NCBI GenBank assembly: GCA_026075535.2
Contig: AP026549.1
Span: 7,998,001 to 8,062,000 of the forward strand
Reading direction: 5' to 3'
Source of the DNA: Tricholoma matsutake
Taxonomy: Eukaryota; Basidiomycota; Agaricomycetes; Agaricales; Tricholomataceae
Length of the DNA: 64,000 nt
Part shown: positions 22,542 through 32,448 of the stretch, piece after piece
Layout of the letters: the number at the start of each line of letters is the position of its first letter
How positions within the stretch are numbered: the first letter of the stretch is position 1
Program-made: the position numbers and the translations under genes
Notes under the pieces: model-generated
The model's database searches: none
What the model was told of the DNA's origin: nothing
Seen by the model: the letters and a program-made list of their open reading frames with translations, nothing else

Positions 22542-24140
22542 CTACGTCAACATGTTATGGGTACAGCGCACAAACTGGAAAGCCTCCAGGAGAGCAATGA
22601 GAGCTTCTTTTGAGTGAATTCCCTAGCTCCACTTACCAATGAGGAAATCAAGAAGCATGAAGAGACACATGACTCTGAGGATCAAATGCAAGCAGCTGTT
22701 CGCGAGGTCATTTACAGGACCATTGACAATTCCACTTTTCTCTAGTCTGGATCAATTGGCACACATCCAAAGGTGCTCTTTTCAGATCACATGTTGGCAC
22801 ATGTTGATTTCCCTTTTATAGTCATCTGGGCACATCTGTACCAAAACCTCTTGAAGGGCACTGCAATCATATATAAACTGCATTATTGGCAGGTAGATGT
22901 TTTCCAAGGTCTAGATGGTGGTAAATATCCTTGCAATCACACAAAACAGTAAGAATTCATAGGAGGCTCCATCACATGACTGAGGTTCAGGTGTCAGTGA
23001 TTAGATTGTGTCTTGAGCTCTAATGGGGCCAAATATTACAGGGCAGTGTATTACCAGAGGGCCTTAGTGCAAAATGCAGAGAACGGTGTGGAACTTGTCC
23101 TTTCAACCCATCAATTGTAGGAATGTGGCTGAAAAAGGAAATTCAACATGTGCCTTCACATGCATTGAAAAGAGCAGGCTTCCAGCCATGCCAATTAAAT
23201 CAGACTACAATTGAAGTAGATTGACTGTCATCTACATCATCGTTGTCTGACTATGGGAGACTAACTTTTCTCCAGGTGAAGAATGAACCGAATGCCGCTG
23301 CAATGTGGAAGAAGGTTATCTCATGCTGATAAGGGTAGCCTATATGAGATGAATCTTCTTATGCAACTTCAAAACACTCACTTCACTGAGGGAGAAAGCA
23401 TGAGGGATCACATTGCAAAAATGACAGAGCTGAGGGAACAGTTACACTGGTATCCAATGAGTCCTTCATATCATACCTTTGCACCTCGCTCTCACTTGCA
23501 CCATCATTCTGAACCCTATTTATGACCCTTAGTGCTACTGCCCATCAAACAGAGAAGAAACTTACTCCTATGGATGTGATCTGGCATCTTATGGAAGAAG
23601 CAATGTCAACTGAAATTGAGGACAGTATTGACAAGTCCAATGCTGCTATGCTGGCAGCTACATCAAAGGCCAATGGCTGAAAGGGAAAAAATGTGGGCAA
23701 ATCTTTGAAGAACAATATCCTGTGCACTAATCCCAACTGTGGTCAATGTGGGCATACAAAGGATCAATGCAGAAAGGTGGAGGGCAAGAGGGCAAGGCAC
23801 CTGAGTGGTGGAGGATGAAGGAAAATTCAGCTAGCGCCAATGTCATGGAGAAGACACCTGAAAGTGATGATCCAGAAAATTTTGCTATGCTCATCTACAA
23901 TGTCCCCAATGACCCTACAGCCCTTGTTTGCTCTTCCAATTTTTGCCTCAAAGCATGTGCTGTCTTGAATAGGGCTGGAACAATCCTTGATAGTGGTGCC
24001 AGCCATCATCTTTCCCCTGATTGCTTGCAGTTTTTAAATTATCAGGAACTCATCAATCCTGAGCCAATAAGAGCAGTGGATGGTCATACCTTCAGTGCTT
24101 GGCAAAGGTGACATTCAGATCGAGCTACCTGACAGGGATC
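22542..24140 (+). pseudogene. Copia gag and protease start, right part
   Basis: Sequence continues the gag begun at 14524: LTNEEIKKHEETHDSEDQ, then after a nested element (22743-23263) NEPNAAAMWKKVIS and the UBN2 segment LQNTHFTEGESMRDHIAKM. A zinc knuckle CTNPNCGQCGHTKDQC lies near 23725. The protease start TILDSGASHHLSPD, with its DSG triad, is at 23985. Multiple frame breaks make it dead. It stops around 24140, before the Harbinger sequence, without a recognisable 3' LTR. Confidence 0.75.
22743..23263. mobile_element. 521-bp non-autonomous DNA element (hAT-like) in Copia gag
   Basis: The ends TAGTCTGG (22743) and GGAGACTA (23263) are short imperfect inverted repeats. The flanking duplication acttttctc is exact over 9 bp (22734-22742 and 23264-23272). 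Removing it restores the Copia gag reading frame. The interior shows no coding domain. Confidence 0.65.
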
Positions 24141-24310
24141 AAAAACTGAACCCAATAGAGTGTATTAGCAACCAGTTAAACAGTGGAATTCTAAATTATT
24201 TGCATAGCCACTACCAGAATTTGGTTTGTCCTTATTTGGGAATTGTGACATGGCAAGGGCCAATGTCATTCTAATCAGCACTCAGCACTCGGATCAATGA
24301 TCAATGACCA

Positions 24311-26228
24311 TTGTCCACTGCACTGAGCATCATGAACTTGTCTGCTATTCTTCTTGCTGCTGCTCCTTTGTTGAATCAGCCTCCACCCACTCCTCCCTTG
24401 CTAAATGTCACTACTCTGGCAAGGATAGTTGGCTGTAGTGATAGCCTGTCATCAGATACCCTTTGCATCTACAGCTTATTATTTGCACAGCCATCAAAAG
24501 ATGGCCCACCACATCCAGAACAGGGGGGGCAACAAATCACTGAAGTATGGTTGGACTCTTTGAAGGACCATGATTGCCTGTGGAGGTTTCAGTATGCAGA
24601 CCCACTTTCTGTAGTGTCACTCTTGTAATATGCCCAGTAGTATGACAGCTTCTGAAATTTATGAAATGATCAAAGCACTGGAAATCCCAGATGTGTTTGT
24701 AACTAGGACACATTCCAAATTTTCTGTGGTTGAAGTATTTTGTCTGCTTTGTGCTCAATTACACTCACCAGGGGATCTTTATGTGTTATTGATGTTGTAT
24801 GATTGGGCCCAGTCTGCAATCTCAGAAGTTGTCAATGAGTTGGTGGTGTATCTTGATGAGTGGGGGGAGCATCTCCTTGGTTGCGATTCAGACCATTTGC
24901 TGCACCCATCACAACTTTTGACACTACTGGGGCTGACCTTTGTTTCCCACAGAAACACAGCCTTAGAAACTTGTTTTAAGACTTCTGATGTGTATATCCT
25001 TTGGATATTCTTAATATGTATGTAAAAGAAATGTCAGGGAGATATTTTACATGTATCCAAGCTGTATCTGCAAGGAACATAAAAGGTGTAGTCTACAATG
25101 TTTCTTTCAGATCCCTTCTGGAAACATTTTTCATGTTCCCTTTGTGTAAGTTGAGGAAACACTTTTTATGTAATTATGGCTGTATCTGCAGAAAACACTT
25201 GACATATATTCTATTATGTGTTTCTATGGATACATGCAAAGAACAAAGGGGTTATCATGGTTACACATGTATCCCAAGGAAACACATAATAAAATTACAT
25301 GTTCAATGTTCTCTGCAGATACAGGCATAATTACATAAAAAGTGTTTCTTTAACTTACACAAAGGGAACATGAAAAATGTTTCCAGAAGGGATCTGAAAG
25401 AAACATTGTAGAATACACCTTTTATGTTCCTTGCAGATACAGCTTGGATACATGTAAAATATCTCCCTGACATTTCTTTTACATACATATTAAGAATATC
25501 CAAAGGATATACACATCAGAAGTCTTAAAACAAGTTTCTAAGGCTGTGTTTCTGTGGGAAACAAAGGTCAGCCCCAGTAGTGTGATTTATGCTGATGCTA
25601 TTCATCAGTGAGGGGCACCCACCAGATCTGTGTTCAGTTTCATTGACTGCACAATCTGGCATATTTGTCATCCATCATGGTTTCAGCGTGTGGCATACAA
25701 TGGCCACATGCACTCAAGTTTAAGGCATTAATGCTACCAAATGGAATTATCACTCATCTTTATGGTCCATTTGAGGGTTTCCACAATGACAACTACCTGC
25801 TCATGGAGAGTGGACTTCTTGAACAATTAGCTCAGTTTGCATTCCAGGAGGACTTTGATGAGAATGTGCCACATGGGGAGTACACAGAAGAGCACACATT
25901 CCAGATTTTTGGTGACCCTGCATATGGTGTTGGCCCTCATATCCTCAGCCCTTTCTCAGGAATGGGCCAGAGAACATTGGAGGAGCATGAGTGGAATGCA
26001 GAGATGTCAGCAGTCTGTATTGAGGTGGAGCATGGTTTTGGGATTGTTGCCAACACTTGGCCATTCCTCAATGCAGCATGGAAGATGCAGGTTTATTCTT
26101 CACCAGTTGGAAGGCATTATTGGGTAGGTGTTCTGCTCACAAATTGTCTGAATTGCCTGCATCCTAATCAAGTTGCACAATATTTTGAGTGTCTACCACC
26201 AGAACTATCTGAATATCTACATCATTAG
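24311..26228 (+). pseudogene. PIF/Harbinger-like DDE transposase, split by a CACTA-type MITE
   Basis: The C-terminal part (25665-26228) carries DNYLLMESGLLEQL, FQIFGDPAYGVGPH (the GDPAY block with a catalytic Asp), NAEMSAVCIEVEHGFGIV (region of the final Glu) and WPFLNAAWKMQVYSSPVG, characteristic of Harbinger-type DDE nucleases in mushrooms. The N-terminal part (24630-24920) carries TRTHSKFSVVEVFCLLCAQL and the helical ISEVVNELVVYLDEW. A 661-bp palindrome at 24922-25582 separates them, and a stop precedes 25665. The enzyme would have cut and joined transposon ends; this copy cannot. Confidence 0.75.
24922..25582. mobile_element. 661-bp fully palindromic CACTA-type MITE
   Basis: The element begins CACTACTGGGGCTGACC (24922) and ends with its reverse complement ...GGTCAGCCCCAGTAGTG (25582). 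The two arms are inverted copies for nearly their whole length, about 310 bp each, around a centre near 25250. The 3-bp flank TGA is repeated at 24919-24921 and 25583-25585. CACTA termini plus a 3-bp duplication are the signature of CMC/EnSpm elements. It has no coding potential of its own. Confidence 0.85.
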
Positions 26229-26469
26229 TAGTATACAAGTTAGGAAGAGGGATGGAGGGTATAGACACAATAAAGTCAATGATATGTACTCTAAAATGTA
26301 CAGATTCAGTGAAATGAATCTTGTAGGCATCCCAACTTTGCATTCTGTGTCATGGATTCTATTTCAGGATGTCACAACTACCAAAATTAGGCAACCATCA
26401 TTTTGCACTGCCACAACCAAAATTTGATTGCAGTTGCTAATATGCTCTAATTATGCTAAAGAATGCATA

Positions 26470-26644
26470 CATTGGGGCAAAAGACTGGTTGAAACCGGTT
26501 TAAATCAGTTTTTCATTGGTCCTACTATATTTTTCAAAGCAAAAGACCAGTCCATAAATAGACCTCTGGTCCAGTCTTTTCCAGTCCAATTCAGTCCAGT
26601 TTTGGTCTTCTTTTTGGTCCTATGGACTGGACCTGCAAACACTA
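26470..26644. mobile_element. hAT-like element end with AACCGGTT subterminal repeats, in pogo transposase
   Basis: Alternating gactggttgaaaccggttt, ccagtcc and ggtcctatgg motifs end with ggacctgcaaacacta at 26644, matching the right termini of the elements at 52076 and 55994. It abuts catatgat (26645-26652), part of the pogo DDE domain. The other end and duplication were not found, so it is probably truncated near 26460. Confidence 0.5.
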
Positions 26645-27650
26645 CATATGATAATAATATGATGTTCAGCAGCAAATTTAATGAAGGGTACAATGCAAGT
26701 TGTGTCCATCAAGAATGAGAAGACAATAGTCTTCTGGTGTCTCAGGTCTGTTATTTGGCTCAAAGTCCTGCTCTAGCCATTTTAAACCGAGCTCCTGGTC
26801 TGTCCATCCCTTCGGGGAGACCAAAACACTAGAAATACTATGACAGTGGTTATGGAACAGGATTGGATTGAAGTATTGTTTCAATAACATATCTAGCATG
26901 AGATGGATTCTTCTTGGGCCTGCCCTATTCAAGATTGCAGTGCACACCCTGAAAAATGACTGAGGGAACAAGTGCCTTTCCATCAGCGCAGACTGCTTCA
27001 ATAATGGTGACAAGCTCACAGTTGCCATCCTCAATGGTATATACTATACTCTGATCCCAATCAATAATTGCCATCACCTTCACACCTATGCCTAACTGCA
27101 CACCCTTCTCATCCATATTCCATGTATTCTCTGGCTTGATACCAAACTCCTCGACTGCCATATCATAGAACCCTTCAACAGCCACTGGATTGAGCTTTTG
27201 CATGACACTTCTCAAGACTTATCATCATCTTGACTTTGAGATTGGGATGTCTAGCAAGGAATCTCTTGGGCCATGACTCACTGACAGGCTTACCTGGGAT
27301 TTCAGATGCATATGTAACAAGGGTGGAATGAGTCAAAGGTACCTCACAATAACCCAGCACCTTTGCCCACTTCATGAGAACCTCCTCCTGAGCTGGTGAG
27401 AGGTTTTGCTGGTCGATATGCACCTCTGCACATGCTTGGAGGCCCTTCATATGGTCACCAAGAGTGCTACAAGGTACTTGGTAGATGCAAGCAGCATTGT
27501 GAGTAGAGAGCTGCTGGCCACCAGTTGGTTTGGAGCTGGCCTTGGTGATAGTGTCGATGGCAAGCTGAATGTGACTCTCTTGTGGGAGTGCAAGAATATT
27601 ATATTGGAAGAAGGGGATGGGATAGGCTCAGACATGGATATACTAAGGAT
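26645..27650 (-). pseudogene. pogo-like (Tc1/mariner) transposase
   Basis: In minus-strand order: a psq-type helix-turn-helix (QLAIDTITKASS...ACIYQVPCSTLGDHMKG, 27570-27430), a CENP-B/Tc5-type HTH (LSPAQEEVLMKWAKVLGY...SWPKRFLARHPNLK, 27400-27230), then the DDE domain starting NTWNMDEKGVQLGIG (27120), with its first catalytic Asp, followed by VYTIEDGNCELVTIIEAVCADG. A frame change near 26940 and stops break it. The DDE domain is cut at 26645 by a hAT-like end, before the C-terminal catalytic residues. Confidence 0.75.
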
Positions 27651-29538
27651 GATATGAGCAGAATTAGATCATGTTGAAGATGTATGGATTGAGACACTGG
27701 TTGTGGGGGCTCATCCTCTCAAAAATGTTTGTACTTAAATTGCGAGATGGGACATGCCATACATACACAACTAAGGAATGCATAATAAGCATGTATATGA
27801 AACATTAATAGTATTGTTCATGTATGTACAATGAAACATCTGCAGGCGAGAAATGAAGAACAGCATGTTTGTCATCCATTTGAGTTGGCTGTAGACAAGC
27901 AGGTGCATTGAGAAAGCACCCAAATACTGTCAGATGATACTACCATGCACCTGTGATACAAGATTTGCCTCCGAGCAAGGAATTCATTATTGATCAGAAG
28001 CATGCAAAAAGTGGTGGCTGAACATATGAAGGTGTTTGTTGGGCAGGAAAAAATTCCTAAAAATGCAGACAAGTCGTGAAATGAATGAAAAAGGTATGGA
28101 AAGCAGCCTACCATCAAAACTGAGCACACCTGTTGGATGTCACTGCAACAACTGTCAGGTGGACTTCATCACTTTACAGCAGTCAGGGCAGCTTCCAACC
28201 AGCCTTGTGGCAATACTGTGGATAGTTGATCAGCATGAAACATAAAGAGTGAAGGCAGATTGGTTGGAAGAGTAGCGAGAGCAAGTTTCAAGGCAAGGAG
28301 ATGAAAACTGGACATAGGGTGGATGGTTGCCATATCGGGGGCACTTAAGAAAACAACCACAAATACCCGATCACTACGCATCATATCTCGAAACATCATC
28401 GCTGGTCGACAAGCATCGATAAACAGCTTCCTCTATCCAGATCCTCAAATATTGAATTCACTGGCACATTAGATCAATTTGGTCACTATTTGATCTCTAA
28501 ATACGACATTGGCCGAGTACCCAGTGTGGCCAAGATGGTGACCTTTGATAGTAGACGTTGTCCCAATATGTAATAGCCGCGTCGAAGCATACACAAGTCC
28601 TCGGTTGCGGTAAGGGTCGAGGAGCCTTTCAGGTACACGATTACGGATCGTCGGTAATATGGTCACTATGAACCGGCCACGCGGCACCTGCCAGTGGCTC
28701 TCGAGGCGGTCCTGCCAGTTTGACCCAAACACGTCTGCATATCAAGCACTTACCAGTATCGGCCGCAGTATGACCTAACTCACTACCACGCTCAGCAGAA
28801 AGTGGGCTAATAGTAGCCTTACACCTCCGAATGATGTGTCATCTAGCGGATTGATGAGATTCGTCAACCGTAAAATGCAAACTAAATAGTGTGACGATAA
28901 AACTGCCATAATGAGTTTTTTATAGCTAGGGTTATTCAGCAATTAATGACATTCATCAAAGTAAGATTGACGCCGTCTCGTTATTCGTGGACGATACCGT
29001 GCCATAGTGGGCGCAGGAGGACATTGTCATATCGGTGACACATTGAGCGCAGTACACACCAAGTACACACAGTACTTAGTTGTGGTTGAAGGCAGTTGAT
29101 TTTCTCAATCAGTATGGTCAAGACTCGGAAGTGGTCGTATGAGCGGAAGCGTCGCTCTGCCACCATCAGTAGCGGGGATGAGAAGTGGTCAAGAAGTGGT
29201 CGAATGAGCGGAAGCGCCGCTCTGCCACCAGGTCTTCCGAGGTACATCTATTTTTAACACCTTCTGTTACTTGTTATGTTACTACCTACGCTACATAATG
29301 TATAAGTAGCTAAGGACATACTAAAAAGTAAGCCTCGATAGACCTGGTGGAGCCTTCTCTTCTTACGGGTTTCACGTGATGCAAGCCACGACTCGGAGCT
29401 AAGTACTTCAACTTGCGTGAAACGTCCTGTTAAAACGGTGTTTGTCGGAGATTCAAACCAGGGAATGTACAACTTGGAGAGCATATAAGCAGCGATGAAA
29501 TGCATTCAAGTCGTTCCCCGATTGAGCTGTTTCAAACC
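27651..29538. other. unassigned interval; 42-bp direct repeat at 29128-29230
   Basis: No recognised coding sequence in about 1.9 kb. A unit gaagtggtcg(t/a)atgagcgg, followed by aagcg(t/c)cgctctgccacca, occurs twice (about 29128 and 29188) head to tail. The last 250 bases must hold the promoter of the asparagine synthetase gene starting at 29539. GC content rises from about 28.4 kb onward relative to the transposon belt. Confidence 0.4.
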
Positions 29539-31999
29539 ATGTGTGGAATTTTCGCGCTTGTTCAACCGCCAGAGCACCCTGTCGATGTGACGGAAATCAG
29601 ACGCGCTTGTTCACTCATGGAACACCGGGGACCCGACCAGTCGGGATTCGCCTTGTTAAATAACCGGACGGTGGGCTTTGGTCACAATAGACTCTCGATT
29701 CAGGATCCAGCAGCTCCTCCTCAACCACTGGTCGATCCGAGTACTGGAACTACCATCATTTTTAATGGAGAAGTGAAGTCATGGTTTGCCGGAAGAAGGG
29801 TTTCTCACTGACGCATAACAGGTGTACGATCACATTGAGATAGGCCGTGATTTGAGGGAGAAGTATGGAAGAAAGCTCACGGATTCAACCGATACAGCTG
29901 TCATACTCGCACTTTACCTGCTATATGGTCCGACTCCCGAATTCTTCTCCAGTCTTAATGGTGAGTTTGCCTTCGTGATCTGGGATGCCCAGCGTCGCCA
30001 GCTCGTCGCGGTACGGGACCGTTTCGGTATCAAACCTTTATTTTGGTACTACGACACGGCAAGGCTAGTTTTTGCAAGCGAAGTTAAAGCAATTTTGAGT
30101 GTGGATGGCGTGGAGCGCAGATTTAGCAATGGTATCTAGGCGTGTTCTATGTGTGACAATGCAATCTCAACCACTGGCGTTCCAGAGTGGTTGGATTCGC
30201 TTTCTATCATGAGGCCGTTCCTCCCCCATGCATTCGCAGAGGTACGTCGTTCACCAATGTCTTTGTGTATAAAGTATCGACATTGCTAGGGAGTCTATGA
30301 AGTGATACCCGGAAAATATCTGACAATGGATCTCCAGAGCAATCGGTGGGGCCCTCCCAAGGTCGGCGACAAGCTTATTCGGATATATGAGCAATTAACA
30401 ATGATGATATGTCAGTATAACACATACTGGTCTGCTCTCTCGTTGCTCCGTACACCAAACACTTCAATCACGTATGAGGAGGCGAAGGCGGAAGTGCGCC
30501 GCTTGTTGATTGCTTCTGTAAAAAGGCGGCTAGTAGCAGACCGTGAAATATGCGTCTATTTATCTGGCGGCGTCGACAGCACCGTCGTTTGTGGAATAGT
30601 CGCGTCGCTTGGTCATCCGTTGACCGCCATTACACTCTGTTTCGGTGATCATCCACTGTCCGAGGAAGGCGAGTCATTTGTCAGCCCCGGAGTTTCTCAT
30701 TGCCTACATCATTTACAGATGTTGCGGTTAAAACCGCGCAACAGTACGGTATCAAGCACGAAACAGTAAACTTCACATCGGATTATGCTGCAATGCTTGT
30801 CGAAAAGACACTCTACCACACCGAAGCACCCTTCTTCAACCCTCATTCCATCGCCAAACTGTATCTCTCCGAATTTGCTCGTGACAAAGGGTTTGTTGTA
30901 GCACTTACAGGAGAGGGCTCTGATGAGTTGCTTCTCGGGTATTCTCCATTTCGCCTGGATATTCTTCTGGAGATGCGCCACCGTGGTGGAGCATATGCCG
31001 CAAAGGTTCAGCAACTCACGGAGGAATTTAGGAGGAAGGAGATCAATGGGGCCGCTGTTATGCTTGGGACATTGCCGGAGGACACGCCTACGTGATTCGT
31101 ATTGCATTTTTTGATATGATGCGTCTGATGAATATTTCAGGATCCGAGGAACCCCTTCTTGGAATGCGTGGAATGCGCTATGTCTTCAGAGGACTACGGA
31201 TGCGATGCGGGCGCCATATAAAGACGGACACTCCCTGTCCGTACGATCCACCGATAATTACGCTCCCATTGAAGCAGATGGCCTTCCAGGTGTAAGACTG
31301 GGCCAGCTCTTCTGGATCGAGTAAAAATTTTATGTTCTTTTCTTAATTTCGATTAATATTATGATTATACTACAGGCACTTACCGAAGTACATTGTATGC
31401 AAATGTCCGTTTTCCATGCATGTGGGCTGACTAGTTGGATTCTGCTCTCAGTTTCCCTGTTTGGGTGATGGTGTGGAGATGGCATCTTCAATCGAAGGGA
31501 GGACACCACTGCTCGATCCAAAGTTTGGAGAGTTTGTCCTTCGCCTTCCCACCGACTACTTGGTCGATCCGGACACATTGCGGGAGAAGAGAATTCTGTA
31601 CGAGGCCTTTGAGGATATGCTGCCACCGCACGTCTTTGCACGAACGAAACAACCATTCGTTGCTCCTCCATGGAACGACACTCTGTTCGGCACCGACCGC
31701 GGTAAAGAGCTTGTGGAAAAGTATCTCTCGCGGTAGGCACTCCCCATCTATCTGTTCATTCTACATCTGCTCACCTAAACGGCGTTATTGGTAGGGAAGC
31801 GATTGAGCATGTGGGCATCTGGCTACCTGACCGTGTTGAAAATATGATGGCAGAGCTGCAGAAGGGTTCCACTGAGCTAGATAGCTTCGTTGGTTTGATT
31901 CTTTCGACGCAGATCATTCATGATCTGTTCATTGAGAATCCTCGTGTAGGCGATCCTCAGTTTTACATGGTCGACAACACACCGGAGATTTCTCAATAA
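29539..31999 (+). CDS. asparagine synthetase, glutamine-hydrolysing
   Basis: Makes asparagine from aspartate, ATP and glutamine. The start at 29539 is fixed by MCGIF, because Cys2 must become the N-terminal nucleophile of the glutaminase domain; LMEHRGPDQSG, GHNRLSIQD and a FGIKPLF segment follow. The synthetase domain has the PP-loop YLSGGVDSTVV (about 30565), LTGEGSDELLLGY and EMASSIEGRTPLLD. I infer ten exons with introns near 29773-29821, 30132-30185, 30242-30289, 30362-30415, 30669-30718 (a GC-AG intron), 31092-31140, 31321-31388, 31405-31451 and 31733-31794. The stretch around 31389-31404 implies a 16-nt micro-exon and is the least certain part. Stop TAA at 31997. All key motifs are intact. 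Sequence style suggests a paralogue distinct from the housekeeping fungal enzyme. Confidence 0.88.
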
Positions 32000-32448
32000 A
32001 GGACTATCTTTCTCCTAGATCTGTATGAAATAGAAGAACAAGTGTTGTATAACGTTATACTATATAGTAGAGGTGATAGGCCAGTAATCGGATGCCAAAG
32101 GCCCGTCGAATATGCACTCTAGACCTTGCAATTGCCAACTTCCGAGGCTGTTATTATGAACCTTTGCCGGACAATAATGTCGGCATTGCTAGTAAAGTAA
32201 GTTGGTTTAGATCCGTTACTAGCAATTGACCAGCAAGTTACTAGTTACAGCAGTTCGGGTTGAAATTCTGCACCTCATTTTACTCAGCGCCTCCGCGTGC
32301 CAAAAAACCCTTGCATAGTTGTAAGCCTATTTGACAGTGGGTCATGTCCATATCTCTGCGCAATGATGCAACGACGATACTTCTTCCATGACCGTTTTGC
32401 CATATCAGGTAATCACGGGAACCGGGACCGGTAAGGTCGCTTTGCCGA
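32000..32448. other. intergenic region between asparagine synthetase and VWA8
   Basis: No gene or repeat seen. It contains the 3' flank of the asparagine synthetase and presumably the promoter of the downstream VWA8-type gene. Confidence 0.4.

Noticed and set aside
25001..25503. Two mirror-image frames encoding almost the same peptide
   Set aside because: They are the two arms of the palindromic CACTA-type MITE, not a duplicated gene.
28469..28732. 87-codon minus-strand frame
   Set aside because: No family resemblance, no splice or neighbour support; left unannotated.
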